From assembly GCF_000938305.1 (NCBI RefSeq), contig NZ_JYMT01000038.1, positions 256,136 through 320,135 of the forward strand: a DNA stretch of 64,000 bases. Direction: 5' to 3'. The notes below the pieces were generated by a model. It was given only the letters and a program-made list of their open reading frames with translations. It did not search any database and had not been told where the DNA came from. Shown here in pieces: positions 49,955 to 61,244 of the stretch. Source of the stretch: Bradyrhizobium sp. LTSP885 (GTDB taxonomy: Bacteria; Pseudomonadota; Alphaproteobacteria; Rhizobiales; Xanthobacteraceae). Made by a program: the position numbers and the translations under genes. Position 1 is the first letter of the stretch, and every line of letters begins with the position of its first letter.

Positions 49955-52300
49955 GTGTCGCACAAACTTCCTTTTGCGTTTCTGTTCGCGCTCACGCTGC
50001 TCGTCACTCCCGCCGCGGCTCAGGTGGCGATACCTGCAGCCCCGCAAACCAAATCCGCCCAAGCCCAATCTGTTGATGCGTTGACGCCGGAGCAGGCCAA
50101 GCGCGCGCTCGAGACGTTGCAGGACGACAAGAAGCGCGGCGAGATGATTGATACGCTGCGCGCGATCGCCAATGCATCGCCGCAAGCCGCGCAGCCAGCG
50201 GCGGAGCAGTCTCCTATCCCACTCACCGCCGACAGCCTCGGCGCGCAGCTCTTGCTGATGGTGTCGGAACAGGTCGGCGAGACGTCGCGCGACGTCGCTG
50301 ACCTTGCGCGCACGCTGACGCATGTCCCGGCGTTCTATTACTGGATCGTGCGCACCGCCAACGATCCCGAGGCCTATGGCCTCCTGATCGATATCGCCTG
50401 GAAGCTCGCGCTGGTGTTCGGCTGCGCGCTCGCTGCCGAATGGGTGGTGTTCCGCCTGGTCAAGCGGCCGGTGGCGTTCCTGGAGCAGCGGCTGCCGCAG
50501 ACCGCGCGGGTCCCGGTGCAGGCGCTCGCGAGCGCCGATCCGCCGTCGTCGGTCGCCGACGTCACGCCGGAACCGGAACTGCATCGCCGCCGGCTCAGCC
50601 TGGCGCGGCTCTGGCAGTCGCTGATCCGGCTGCCCTTCGTCGTTGGACGTCTTGTGCTCGAATTGCTCCCGGTGGTCGTCTTCATCGGCGTCGCCACGGC
50701 GCTGCTCGGTACTGAGTTGGGCGATCAGTCGACCACGCGGCTGGTGATCCTTGCGGTGGTCAACGCCTATGCATTCTCGCGCGCGCTGATCTGTGCCGTG
50801 CGGGCGCTGGCCGGGCCGTTCGGCCTGTTTCGTGTGCGCGCCGAGACCGCCGCCTATATCGAGATCTGGGCGCGGCGCATCGTCGCGGTCGGCGTCTCCG
50901 GCATCTGCTTTGCCAACGTCGCGCTGCTGCTGGGGCTGCATCGCGCCGGTTACGCCGCGGTGCTGCGGCTGGTGATGCTTATCGTGCATCTCTTCATCGT
51001 CGTCATCATCCTGCAGTGCCGCCGCCAGGTCGCGGCCGCGATTCGCGCCCCGGCCGATCGGGTCAGCATCGCGGCGCGGATCCGCAACCGCGTCGCTGCG
51101 GTCTGGCATGTGCCGGCGATCGTGCTCGATCTCTCGCTGTGGGCGGTGTGGGCGCTCAACATCCGCAACGGCTATTCGCTGCTGCTGCAATATTTCGTCG
51201 GCACCGTCGCGGTGCTGCTGGTGACGCGCCTCGCCATCATGGTGGTGCTGAGCCTGATCGATCGCGGCTTCCGCATCTCGCCGGATATCCTGCAGCGCTT
51301 CCCCGGGCTGGAGGCGCGCGCCAACCGCTATCTGCCGCTGCTCCGCAAGGTGGTCGCTTCGGTCATCGCCGTGATCGGCTTCGTCGCGCTGCTGGAGGTC
51401 TGGGGCGTCGATGCCATCGTCTGGTTCTATGGCGGCCAGATCGGCAGCCGTCTGATCTCGGCGGTGGTGACGATCGGCATCGCCGCGCTCGCTGCAGCCG
51501 TGATCTGGGAGGGCGCCAACGCGCTGATGGACCGCCAGCTCAATGTGCTGTCGCGCGACGGGCACTTCGCCCGCGCGGCGCGGCTGCGCACCTTCCAGCC
51601 GATGCTGCGCACCGCGCTGCTTTGCCTGATCGTCGCGGTGGTCGGCCTCACTGCGCTGAGCGAAATCGGCGTCAATGTCGCGCCATTGCTTGCCGGCGCC
51701 GGCATCGTCGGCATCGCGATCGGCTTCGGTTCGCAGAAGCTGGTGCAGGACCTCATCACCGGGCTGTTCCTGCTGCTGGAGAACACCGTGCAGGTCGGCG
51801 ACACCGTCACGGTCTCGGGCCTCACGGGCTCGGTCGAGAACGTCTCGATCCGTACCATGCGGCTGCGCGCCGGCGACGGCTCGGTGCATATCGTGCCGTT
51901 CAGCGCGGTGACGACGATCACCAATGCCAGCCGTGGCGCCGGCAATGCCGCTGTCAGCGTCAACGTCGCGTTCAAAGAGGATACCGATCGCGCCGGCCAG
52001 ATCCTGAAGGACATCGTCGCCGAGATGCGCCGCGAGGCGGAGTACCGCGCGGTGATCCGCGGCGATCTCGAATTGTGGGGCGTCGACAAGGTCGATGGCT
52101 CGGTCGTGACCATCGTCGGCCAGATCCGCTGCACCGACGGCGGCCGCTGGCCGGTGCAGCGCGAGTTCAACCGCCGCATGAAGCGGCGCTTCCAGGACAA
52201 CGGCATCGAGATCGCTTCCGCCGGCCAGACCATTTTGATGCAGCTTCCGGCGCCGTCCGAGCCCGACACCAACGCGCTGCCGCGCCGCGCCGCGGGCTAG
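49955..52300 (+). CDS. Large MscS-family mechanosensitive channel
   Basis: The 781-residue protein starts at a GTG with a signal peptide (LPFAFLFALTLLVTPAAA), a periplasmic Gln/Pro/Ala region of about 90 residues, about ten transmembrane helices and the MscS core near residues 560-700. The pore helix and beta domain region contain PLLAGAGIVGIAIGFGSQKL, VQVGDTVTVSGLTGSVENVS and IRTMRLRAGDGSVHIVPFSA. It opens under membrane tension to release osmolytes. It resembles the MscK/YnaI-like large subgroup. The preceding gap (49653-49954) has no gene I can support. Confidence 0.93.
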   Translation: MSHKLPFAFLFALTLLVTPAAAQVAIPAAPQTKSAQAQSVDALTPEQAKRALETLQDDKKRGEMIDTLRAIANASPQAAQPAAEQSPIPLTADSLGAQLLLMVSEQVGETSRDVADLARTLTHVPAFYYWIVRTANDPEAYGLLIDIAWKLALVFGCALAAEWVVFRLVKRPVAFLEQRLPQTARVPVQALASADPPSSVADVTPEPELHRRRLSLARLWQSLIRLPFVVGRLVLELLPVVVFIGVATALLGTELGDQSTTRLVILAVVNAYAFSRALICAVRALAGPFGLFRVRAETAAYIEIWARRIVAVGVSGICFANVALLLGLHRAGYAAVLRLVMLIVHLFIVVIILQCRRQVAAAIRAPADRVSIAARIRNRVAAVWHVPAIVLDLSLWAVWALNIRNGYSLLLQYFVGTVAVLLVTRLAIMVVLSLIDRGFRISPDILQRFPGLEARANRYLPLLRKVVASVIAVIGFVALLEVWGVDAIVWFYGGQIGSRLISAVVTIGIAALAAAVIWEGANALMDRQLNVLSRDGHFARAARLRTFQPMLRTALLCLIVAVVGLTALSEIGVNVAPLLAGAGIVGIAIGFGSQKLVQDLITGLFLLLENTVQVGDTVTVSGLTGSVENVSIRTMRLRAGDGSVHIVPFSAVTTITNASRGAGNAAVSVNVAFKEDTDRAGQILKDIVAEMRREAEYRAVIRGDLELWGVDKVDGSVVTIVGQIRCTDGGRWPVQREFNRRMKRRFQDNGIEIASAGQTILMQLPAPSEPDTNALPRRAAG

Positions 52301-52319
52301 AGCGACGGGCTCAGCTTCA

Positions 52320-52462
52320 CCTCGCCCCGCCTGCGGGGAGAGGTCGTATCGCATCGAAAATGCGATACGGGTGAGGGGGAGTCTCCGCGAGCACTTCTCC
52401 CAGAGAGTATGCTGAGGCAGCCCCTCACCCCAACCCTCTCCCCGTAAGAACGGGGCGAGGGG
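52320..52462. repeat. Long palindromic repeat, family A copy 2
   Basis: It has the same modules as 1781-1930 (CCTCGCCCCGCCTGCGGGGA, and the CCTCTCCCCGTAAGAACGGG arm), with an inner hairpin CGTATCGCATCG/AATGCGATACGG. It lies directly after the MscS gene and may terminate its transcript. Confidence 0.85.
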
Positions 52463-52493
52463 GCGCAGCATCTTCGCGATGCCGCGCGAAGTC

Positions 52494-52532
52494 CGTCTCA
52501 CCGCCGCGATACCGTCTCGCGACGGTGAGACG
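52494..52532. promoter_or_regulatory. Candidate upstream activator site
   Basis: Two perfect 10-bp arms, CGTCTCACCG (52494-52503) and CGGTGAGACG (52523-52532), are separated by 19 bases. Its centre lies about 110 bases upstream of the -24/-12 promoter, where enhancer sites of sigma-54 activators usually sit. The adjacent AcoR-like gene is the obvious candidate protein. Confidence 0.5.
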
Positions 52533-52615
52533 TTGCAGCGTTTCTTTCGCGGATCGATCGGTTGCTACCGGCTGAAAACCCGGCGCTTTCTTCACGTTTC
52601 CCGCGATTTCCTCGC

Positions 52616-52631
52616 TGGCATGGGGCTTGCT
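52616..52631 (+). promoter_or_regulatory. Sigma-54 (-24/-12) promoter
   Basis: TGGCAT-GGGGC-TTGCT matches the sigma-54 consensus TGGCAC-N5-TTGCW except for one base, with the invariant GG and GC separated by ten bases. It points at the LLM oxidoreductase gene at 52758, leaving a leader of about 115 bases. A sigma-54-dependent activator gene lies 3' of the target operon. Confidence 0.65.
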
Positions 52632-52680
52632 CACCGCTGCTGTTAATGCGCGGCAAGACGCATTGCACGACTGAACCCGC

Positions 52681-52729
52681 GAGCATGATCCGGAAAAGTG
52701 GAGACCGGTTTTCCGAGAAGATCATGCTC
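52681..52729. repeat. Palindromic repeat, family E
   Basis: GAGCATGATCCGGAAAAGTG through GATCATGCTC pairs as GAGCATGATC / GATCATGCTC with inner CCGGAAAA / TTTTCCG. It lies within the predicted leader of the LLM gene and may affect that mRNA. This motif is very frequent in Bradyrhizobium and Rhodopseudomonas as I know them; here there is one copy. Confidence 0.75.
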
Positions 52730-52757
52730 AAAACAAACAGATCGAAGGAAACACACC

Positions 52758-53858
52758 ATGGAGCTTGGATATTTCACCATGCCCTCGCATCCGCCGGAGT
52801 GCGGATTGAAGGAGGGCCACGACTGGGACCTGCAGACCCTGCGCTGGCTCGATGAGCTCGGCTACAAGGAAGCCTGGATCGGCGAGCATCACACCGCGCC
52901 CTGGGAGCCGCATCCCGCGCCCGATCTGTTGGTCGCGCAGGCCCTGCTGCAAACAAAAAATATCCGCATCGGACCCGGCGGCTTCCTGCTGCCCTATCAC
53001 CATCCTGCTGAGCTCGCCAACCGCGTCGCGATGCTCGATCATCTCTCTGACGGCCGCCTGAACTTCGGCGTCGCCGCCTCGGGCCTTCCGAGCGACTGGG
53101 CGATGTTCAATGTCGACGGTATGTCGGGCCAGAACCGCGACATGACCCGCGAGGCGCTCGAGATCATCCTGAAGATGTGGAGCGACCCGGCTCCCTGGAC
53201 CTACAAGGGCAAGTTCTGGACGGTGACCAAGCCGGACACGATGTTCGATTTCCTCAAACCGCACATCAAGCCGAAGCAGACGCCGCATCCGCCGATCGGC
53301 GTTGCGGGGCTCTCCAAGAATTCCGACACGCTGAAGCTCGCCGGCGAGCGCGGGTTCATTCCGATGAGCCTCAACCTCAATCCGGCCTATGTCGGCAGCC
53401 ATTGGGACTCGGTCGAGGCCGGTGCGGCTAAGACCGGCCGCAAACCGAACCGCAAGGATTGGCGGCTGGTCCGCGAGGTCTTCGTCGCCGATACCGACGA
53501 GGAGGCCTGGAGGCTCTCGACCGGCGACATGATGGGCCGGATGATGGGCGAATACTTCCTGCCGCTGCTCGGCCATTTCGGCTTCAAGGACTATCTGAAG
53601 CACAATCCCGATGTGCCCGACAGCGACGTTACCGTCGAATATTGCGCGCGCCGGAATTGGGTGGTCGGCTCGCCCAAAACCGTCACCGAGAAGATCGAGA
53701 AGATCTACCAGGAAGTCGGCGGCTTCGGCGTGCTGCTGGTGTTCGGCTTCGACTACAAGCACAAGCCGGAAGCCTGGCGGCACTCGCTAGAACTGCTCAA
53801 GAACGAGGTGATGCCGCGGCTGAAGCATCTCGGGGCCGAATTCGAGAAGGCGGCATGA
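52758..53858 (+). CDS. LLM-class flavin-dependent monooxygenase
   Basis: The 366-residue bacterial luciferase-like TIM barrel protein starts MELGYFTMPSHPPECGLKEG, with WLDELGYKEAWIGEHHTAPW and GPGGFLLPYHHPAELANRVA, the usual FMN-site segments. It would hydroxylate or cleave a substrate using reduced flavin. A flavin reductase gene follows, so the two probably form a two-component monooxygenase. A -24/-12 promoter lies upstream. Substrate is unknown. The start is set at 52758 because the frame opens earlier only through the repeat. Confidence 0.9.
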   Translation: MELGYFTMPSHPPECGLKEGHDWDLQTLRWLDELGYKEAWIGEHHTAPWEPHPAPDLLVAQALLQTKNIRIGPGGFLLPYHHPAELANRVAMLDHLSDGRLNFGVAASGLPSDWAMFNVDGMSGQNRDMTREALEIILKMWSDPAPWTYKGKFWTVTKPDTMFDFLKPHIKPKQTPHPPIGVAGLSKNSDTLKLAGERGFIPMSLNLNPAYVGSHWDSVEAGAAKTGRKPNRKDWRLVREVFVADTDEEAWRLSTGDMMGRMMGEYFLPLLGHFGFKDYLKHNPDVPDSDVTVEYCARRNWVVGSPKTVTEKIEKIYQEVGGFGVLLVFGFDYKHKPEAWRHSLELLKNEVMPRLKHLGAEFEKAA

Positions 53859-53939
53859 CAGGTAGGCGGGGTGCGGGGGCTTGCCTCGCACCCTGCATCG
53901 CATATTTTAGGGGGAGTTTTCGCTATCGGGGCTAGAGGC

Positions 53940-54494
53940 ATGACGGTCGACGCACAGAGTTTCAAGCAGGCGATGCGCCATTGCGCCGGCGCCGTGGCGC
54001 TGGTGACGGTGGGCTCCGAACCCGGGAAGCGCACCGGCCTGACCGTGACCTCGGCCTGCTCGCTGTCGGACAATCCGCCGTCGGTTTTGGTCTGCGTCAA
54101 CCGCAACGCCAGCGCGCATACGCGGATCCTCGAGGAGCGCCATTTCGTCATCAACTTCCTGAACGAGGAGCACGCGATGCTGGCCCTCACCTTCTCGGGC
54201 CAGAAGGGCGTCAATGGCGACGACCGTTTTGCCTTTGGCCGCTGGACCACGGGCGTCACCGGCTCCCCGGTGCTGGAAGATGCGGTGGCCGCATTCGACT
54301 GCGTGCTGGCGCAGGCGCTCGAGACCAAGACTCATTCCGTGTTCATCGGCGAAGTCCAGCACGTCCGGGCCGCGACCGCGGTCGACCCGCTGATCTATTT
54401 GCGCAGCGGTTTCCAGAGCGTGCGCAATATCCATGATCCGGTCGTACTCGGCGATCTCGACGCGCGGCGCGTGAGCTGGAACGAGTTTTCGTAA
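53940..54494 (+). CDS. Flavin reductase (FMN-dependent, HpaC-like)
   Basis: The 184-residue flavin_reduct-domain protein contains FKQAMRHCAGAVALVTVGSE, RTGLTVTSACSLSDNPPSVL and VNRNASAHTRILEERHFVIN, typical of the DIM6/HpaC group that supplies reduced FMN or FAD to a monooxygenase. It lies 81 bases after the LLM gene on the same strand, so the pair is probably one operon. The start at 53940 gives the family N-terminus. Confidence 0.92.
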   Translation: MTVDAQSFKQAMRHCAGAVALVTVGSEPGKRTGLTVTSACSLSDNPPSVLVCVNRNASAHTRILEERHFVINFLNEEHAMLALTFSGQKGVNGDDRFAFGRWTTGVTGSPVLEDAVAAFDCVLAQALETKTHSVFIGEVQHVRAATAVDPLIYLRSGFQSVRNIHDPVVLGDLDARRVSWNEFS

Positions 54495-54523
54495 TCTGGA
54501 CGGATCGTGGACCTTCTTCCTTA

Positions 54524-54665
54524 CCTCGCCCCGCGTGCGGGGAGAGGTCGTATCGCATCGAAGATGCGATGCGGGTGAGGGGGACTCACCGCGAATCCAG
54601 CTCTTACCGTCTTTGTGGAGGCAGCCCCTCACCCCAACCCTCTCCCCGCAAGAGCGGGGCGAGGG
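54524..54665. repeat. Long palindromic repeat, family A copy 3
   Basis: Same modules as 1781-1930 and 52320-52462: CCTCGCCCCGCGTGCGGGGA, CCCTCACCCCAACCCTCTCC and GCAAGAGCGGGGCGAGGG. It lies between the convergent flavin reductase and sigma-54 activator genes and may terminate both. Confidence 0.85.
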
Positions 54666-54692
54666 AGCGGAGCCAGTGTGCCTCGACGATCT

Positions 54693-56561
<1,869 letters not shown>

Positions 56562-56673
56562 CCAGAGGTCTCCACCCTGTATTTTTGCCGAAGTCTGGCA
56601 CCGTGCGCCCGAATGTCAATTGGCCGGCGGGGTCGCAGGAGGGGGACCTTTGGGTTGGGGAGTGGCTCTCCCC

Positions 56674-56774
56674 GTCATTCCGGGGCTCGCGAAGCGAGAA
56701 CCCGGAATCCATTGATCCGCAGAGCCTGCGGTCCGATGGATTCCGGGCTCGTGCTTTGCACGCCCCGGAATGAC
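56674..56774. repeat. Palindromic repeat, family D copy 1
   Basis: The outer arms are GTCATTCCGGGGCTCGC and GCCCCGGAATGAC; inner arms are AACCCGGAATCCAT and ATGGATTCCGGGCT. The same element occurs at 59036-59157, with a half copy at 13246-13285. It lies between the activator gene and glgX. Confidence 0.8.
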
Positions 56775-56791
56775 GAGGGTAAGTGGCGGCG

Positions 56792-58906
56792 CTACTTCGC
56801 CTCGCCGGCCGTGAACAGCAGTAACGAGCGGCCAGTCACCTTGTAGGCACTACCGAAGTCGAACTGCCCGCCGGCCGGTTCCTCCGGCGCATTGGTATCC
56901 AGCAGCAGCGACCAGCGCGGGCCGGCCGTCGTCTGCGGCAGCTTAAAATCGACCTCGCCCTCATAGGAGTTGAGGACGACCAGGACGGTGTCGTCCTCGC
57001 CTTGGCGTGCAATGGCGGTCTTGCGGGCGCGGCCGTCCAGCAGCACGCCAAAACATTTGATCCAGCCGGTGGTCCAGTCGGACTGCGTCATCTCCACGCC
57101 TGAGGCGTTGATCCAGACCACATCGCGGATATCGAGCTGCGGGTCGCTGTTACCGCTGAGGAAGCGGCTGCGGCGCAGGATCGGATAGTCGCGCCGCAGC
57201 TTGATCATGCGCTTGGTGAAGGCGAGCTGCCTCTCGGCGTCTGCACGAAAATTCCAGTCGAACCAGGAGATGGCGTTGTCCTGGCAATAGGCGTTGTTGT
57301 TGCCAAGCTGGGTGCGGCCGAACTCGTCGCCGCCGAGCAGCATCGGCGTGCCTTGCGAGGCCAGCAATGTCGCCAGCATGTTGCGCTTCTGGCGTTCGCG
57401 CAACGCGACGATGTCGGGATTGTCGGTCGGGCCCTCGGCGCCGCAATTCCAGGAATGGTTGTCCGACGAGCCGTCGTTGTTGTTCTCGCCGTTGGCCTCG
57501 TTGTGCTTGGCGTTGTAGCTCGCCCAGTCGTTCAGCGTGAACCCGTCATGCGCGGTGATGAAGTTGACGCTGGCCCAGGTGCGGCGGCCTTCGCGGTTGA
57601 ACACGTCGTGCGACCCGAGCAGCCGCGGCGCAATCGCCGCCGGCGCGGCCTCGCCGCGCCAGAAATTGCGCATCGTGTCGCGAAACTTGTCGTTCCACTC
57701 CGCCCAGCCCGGTGGAAAGCCGCCGACCTGGTAGCCGCCGGGCCCGCAATCCCAGGGCTCGGCGATCAGCTTGACGGTCGCGAGCAGCGGGTCCTGGTCC
57801 ATCGCCTTCAGGAAGCCCGACTGCTCGTCGAAGCCATAGACCTCGCGCGCCAGGATGGTGCCGAGGTCGAACCGGAAGCCGTCGACATGCATGTGGCCAG
57901 TCCAGTAGCGCAGGCTGTCCATCACCATCTGGATGACGCGAGGATGCGACAGATTGACGGTGTTGCCGGTGCCGGTGTCGTTGATGTAGTAGCGCCGTTT
58001 GTCGGGCAGCAGCCGGTAGTAGCTCGCATTGTCGATGCCCTTGAACGATAGCGTCGGGCCGCGTTCATTGCCTTCGGCGGTGTGATTGTAGACCACGTCG
58101 AGGATCACTTCGAGGCCGGCGCCATGCAGCCGCGACACCATCTCCTTGAATTCGCGCAGGCTGTTGGCGACATCGGCGGCGTAGCGCGGATCCGGTGCGA
58201 AGAAGCCGATCGTGTTGTAGCCCCAGTAATTGACGAGGTGCTTGTCCAGCAAATTGCTGTCGTTGATGAAGGAATGCACCGGCAGCAGCTCGACCGAGGT
58301 GATGCCGAGCGCCTTCAGATAGTCGGTCGCCGCGTTCGACCCGAAGCCGGCATAGGTGCCGCGCAAATTCTCTGCGATGCCGGGGTGTTGTTTGGTAAAG
58401 CCCTTGACGTGGGTTTCGTAGACCACGGTCTCGTCCCAATGGACGTTCTGCCGCTGCGCCTCCTCCGCCCAGTCGAAGCCGGGATCGACCACCACGCATT
58501 TCGGCATGAATGGCGCGCTGTCGCGCTCGTCGAAGGTCAGATCGTCGCCGGTCTCCATCTTGTAGCCGAACACCGCCGGATTCCAGGTCAGGCTACCTGC
58601 ATGGGCGCGGGCATAGGGATCGAGCAGTAGCTTGTTCGGGTTGAAGCGGTGGCCGCCGTCCGGCTGGTACGGCCCGTAGACGCGGTAGCCATAAAATGCG
58701 CCGGGCTGCACGCCTTTGATGAAGCCGTGAAACACCTGGTCGGTGTATTCCGGCAGCTCGATGCGATTGACCTCGCGATCGCCGTCGAACAGGCAGACCT
58801 CGACCTTGGTGGCGTTGGCGGAAAACACCGCGAAATTGGTGCCGTTGCCGCTCCAATGGGCACCCAGCGGGTAGGGCAGGCCCTCTTCAATGACGAAATC
58901 GGACAT
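56792..58906 (-). CDS. glgX: Glycogen debranching enzyme
   Basis: The 704-residue GH13 isoamylase starts MSDFVIEEGLPYPLGAHWSG, with NFAVFSANATKVEVCLFDGD, a CBM48-type N-terminal domain. Catalytic motifs are visible: nucleophile Asp in DGFRFDLGTILARE, acid/base Glu in LIAEPWDCGPGGYQVGGFPP and the third Asp in FITAHDGFTLNDW. It hydrolyses alpha-1,6 branches of phosphorylase-limit glycogen. No other glycogen gene is adjacent. The start at 58906 is chosen from the family; the frame opens to 58966 without support. Confidence 0.96.
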   Translation of the reverse strand: MSDFVIEEGLPYPLGAHWSGNGTNFAVFSANATKVEVCLFDGDREVNRIELPEYTDQVFHGFIKGVQPGAFYGYRVYGPYQPDGGHRFNPNKLLLDPYARAHAGSLTWNPAVFGYKMETGDDLTFDERDSAPFMPKCVVVDPGFDWAEEAQRQNVHWDETVVYETHVKGFTKQHPGIAENLRGTYAGFGSNAATDYLKALGITSVELLPVHSFINDSNLLDKHLVNYWGYNTIGFFAPDPRYAADVANSLREFKEMVSRLHGAGLEVILDVVYNHTAEGNERGPTLSFKGIDNASYYRLLPDKRRYYINDTGTGNTVNLSHPRVIQMVMDSLRYWTGHMHVDGFRFDLGTILAREVYGFDEQSGFLKAMDQDPLLATVKLIAEPWDCGPGGYQVGGFPPGWAEWNDKFRDTMRNFWRGEAAPAAIAPRLLGSHDVFNREGRRTWASVNFITAHDGFTLNDWASYNAKHNEANGENNNDGSSDNHSWNCGAEGPTDNPDIVALRERQKRNMLATLLASQGTPMLLGGDEFGRTQLGNNNAYCQDNAISWFDWNFRADAERQLAFTKRMIKLRRDYPILRRSRFLSGNSDPQLDIRDVVWINASGVEMTQSDWTTGWIKCFGVLLDGRARKTAIARQGEDDTVLVVLNSYEGEVDFKLPQTTAGPRWSLLLDTNAPEEPAGGQFDFGSAYKVTGRSLLLFTAGEAK

Positions 58907-59035
58907 CACAACCCCCAAGCCATAAAGCAACCTGCAACAAACGCCGCAGCGCGGCAAACGTTGCATTGGTCAATTTAAGGGCATTGACGCGTGGCTCGTA
59001 TGACGCGGAAGGCAGCGTGCTGCGCCACCTCCGTC

Positions 59036-59157
59036 GTCATTCCGGGGCGTGCGAAGCACGAGCCCGGAATCCATTAGGCCGCATAACTCGTGGTGAAATG
59101 GATTCTCAGATGCGCAATTGTGCATCATAGCCCTTGCTCCGCGAGCCCCGGAATGAC
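59036..59157. repeat. Palindromic repeat, family D copy 2
   Basis: GTCATTCCGGGGCGTGCGAA opens and GCCCCGGAATGAC closes the element. Its middle differs from the 56674 copy (GCCGCATAACTCGTGGTGAA), so only the ends are conserved. It lies in the 511-base gap between glgX and radC. The rest of the gap holds another inverted repeat and no gene. Confidence 0.75.
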
Positions 59158-59304
59158 GAGGGAGAGGGGGGGCGCCCACCCTGCGCCCTCTATTCAGAAA
59201 GAGGGCAAACGAAATGCAAAGCTCGGACAAATCATGTTGGGAGGATGCGGAAGTATGACTCACAAGCCGCGCCACAAACTCAGCGTCGTCCCCGGGCTTG
59301 ACCC

Positions 59305-59390
59305 GGGACCCATAACCACAAATGGCAATTGTTGCGCGACGCTGGGACCACAGCTTACTTCAACGACACAATCCTGTGGTTATGGGTCCC
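59305..59390. repeat. Perfect 16-bp inverted repeat upstream of radC stop
   Basis: GGGACCCATAACCACA (59305-59320) and TGTGGTTATGGGTCCC (59375-59390) are exact inverses across a 54-bp loop. CCCGGG-CTTGA-CCCGGG precedes the left arm. It lies 3' of radC and may be one more dispersed repeat family. Confidence 0.8.
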
Positions 59391-59417
59391 TGCTTTCGCA
59401 GGGACGACAGCGGAGTC

Positions 59418-60131
59418 TCACATCAGCCGCATCCCCTTCAGACTGGCGTGTCCGTTCTTGCCGACGATGATGTGGTCATGCACGGCGATCCCGAGCGGCT
59501 TGGCGATCTCGACGATGGCCTTCGTCATCTGGATGTCGGCTTGCGACGGCGTCGGGTCGCCGGAGGGGTGATTGTGCACCAGGATCAGCGCGGTCGCCGA
59601 CAGTTCCAGCGCACGCTTGATCACCTCGCGCGGGTAAACCGGGGTGTGATCGATGGTGCCGGTCTGCTGCACCTCGTCGGCGATCAGCTGGTTGCGCTTG
59701 TCGAGGAAGAGCAGGCGAAACTGCTCCTTGTCGGCGAAGGCCATGCTGGAGCGGCAATAGTCGATCACCTCGTTCCAGGACGACAGCGCGACGCTGCGTT
59801 TGATCTCGCCCTTGGCGATCCGGCCTGCGGCTGCGGCCAGCAGCTTGAGCTGGTTGATCGAGGCGTCCTTGATGCCGTCGACCTCGCGCAGCCGCGCCAC
59901 CGGCGCATGCACGACCTCGGCGAACGAACCGAACTTCTTCAGCAGCGCCTTTGCCAACGGCTTGGTGTCGCGGCGCGGGATCGCGGCGAACAGCGCCATC
60001 TCCAGCAGCTCATAGTCGCTCAGCGCCTCGGGGCCGGCGGCGTAAAAGCGCTCGCGCAGCCGCTCGCGATGGCCGTGGTAATGCGGCGTCTCGTCGGGCT
60101 CGTCCTCGCTGTGACCGGGCTTGGCAGGCAT
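59418..60131 (-). CDS. radC: RadC-family JAMM-domain protein
   Basis: The 237-residue protein has helix-hairpin-helix-like segments near the start ([40 protein letters not shown]) and the JAMM metal motif [20 protein letters not shown] with His-x-His-x10-Asp near residue 200. It was named for DNA repair but its role is unsettled. The start at 60131 ([20 protein letters not shown]) is preferred over an open frame to 60266 that lacks similarity. Confidence 0.93.
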   Translation of the reverse strand: MPAKPGHSEDEPDETPHYHGHRERLRERFYAAGPEALSDYELLEMALFAAIPRRDTKPLAKALLKKFGSFAEVVHAPVARLREVDGIKDASINQLKLLAAAAGRIAKGEIKRSVALSSWNEVIDYCRSSMAFADKEQFRLLFLDKRNQLIADEVQQTGTIDHTPVYPREVIKRALELSATALILVHNHPSGDPTPSQADIQMTKAIVEIAKPLGIAVHDHIIVGKNGHASLKGMRLM

Positions 60132-60278
60132 CGGCCACAACCATGCCGTGCCCGCCGGGTTTTGCAAGGGCCGATGCTGCAGCGACGAGCCGGATCGGTT
60201 TACCGGGCAGCGCTTCGGCCATTCCACCGCACGCCGGAACGGTCCCCGTCCACCTCCATAACGCACCCCGTTCCTGTC

Positions 60279-61157
60279 TCAGCTCTCCTTGGCGCGATGA
60301 AGCGCAACACCGACAATCACGAGACCGATGCCGAAGAGTTCGGCGATCGTCGGGATCTGCCGCAGAACGAGGAAGCCGATGGCGGTGGCGGTCGCGGGCA
60401 AGATGCAAAGCAGGATGGCGAAGGTGGCGCGCGGAAGTCGCGCCATTGCAAGTTGGTCAGCGACATAGGGAATGACCGACGAGGAAACCCCGACGCCGAT
60501 GCCGGCCGCGAGCAGGCGAATGTCGAAGAAGGCCGGCGCGGCTTCTCTGATCCCGATCGGGAACGCGGCAACCATGGCGATCAGCATGGAAAGGCCGAGC
60601 CGGTCGATGCCACCGCGGCCGGAGATGCGATGGCCAAGGACGATGTAAAGGGCGAACAGCGCGCAATTGGCGAAGGCGTAGACGTAGCCAAGGGGCGCGC
60701 CTTCAATGCGCACGTCGGTCAATACGGCGACGCCGCCGATGGCGACGGCGAGGGCGGCGAAATTTCGGATCGACCTGACGCCGGCGGCGGCAAGACCAAT
60801 AGGCCCTAGGAATTCGATGGCGCCCACCGTGCCGAGGGGGAGTTGATGGATGGCGAGATAGAACAGCGAGTTCATGGCGGCCAGCACCACGCCAAGACCG
60901 ACCACCGTCCATCGCTCCGCCAGGCTCAGCGTTCGAAAATAGCGCCATGGCCGTCGCCAGATCGCGAACACGATTGCGGCGCTCGCGATACGGAGCCACG
61001 CGACGCCGAGCGGCTCGATTTTTACGAACAGCATGACCGCAAAGGCCGGGCCCAAATAGTGGAAGACGGCGCTGACGAGGAAATAGGCGTGCGGCGGCAC
61101 TCGATCCGCCAAGCCAGGCTTCGGGGTGGGAGGTGTCGTGCGGGCGCCGTGATCCAT
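60279..61157 (-). CDS. EamA/RhaT-family drug/metabolite transporter
   Basis: The 292-residue protein has about ten transmembrane helices in two EamA repeats (LGPAFAVMLFVKIEPLGVAW, GIGVGVSSSVIPYVADQLAM, TATAIGFLVLRQIPTIAELF). Such proteins export amino acids or other small metabolites. It is divergent from an Lrp/AsnC regulator gene 87 bases away, a layout common for amino-acid exporters and their regulator. Confidence 0.92.
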   Translation of the reverse strand: MDHGARTTPPTPKPGLADRVPPHAYFLVSAVFHYLGPAFAVMLFVKIEPLGVAWLRIASAAIVFAIWRRPWRYFRTLSLAERWTVVGLGVVLAAMNSLFYLAIHQLPLGTVGAIEFLGPIGLAAAGVRSIRNFAALAVAIGGVAVLTDVRIEGAPLGYVYAFANCALFALYIVLGHRISGRGGIDRLGLSMLIAMVAAFPIGIREAAPAFFDIRLLAAGIGVGVSSSVIPYVADQLAMARLPRATFAILLCILPATATAIGFLVLRQIPTIAELFGIGLVIVGVALHRAKES

Positions 61158-61244
61158 AAATTACTATCGGCGGGAATTGTTAGGTGGTCTATGTTGCTTT
61201 GAAGGGTAGGGGGCGTCCGTTCCTTCAAATGTAAGGAGATCTGT

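Noticed and set aside
49934-52501. An 855-codon open frame antisense to the MscS gene
   Set aside because: It is a mirror of a well-supported coding gene with high GC at third positions. It has Arg/Asp/His-rich low-complexity composition and no domain.
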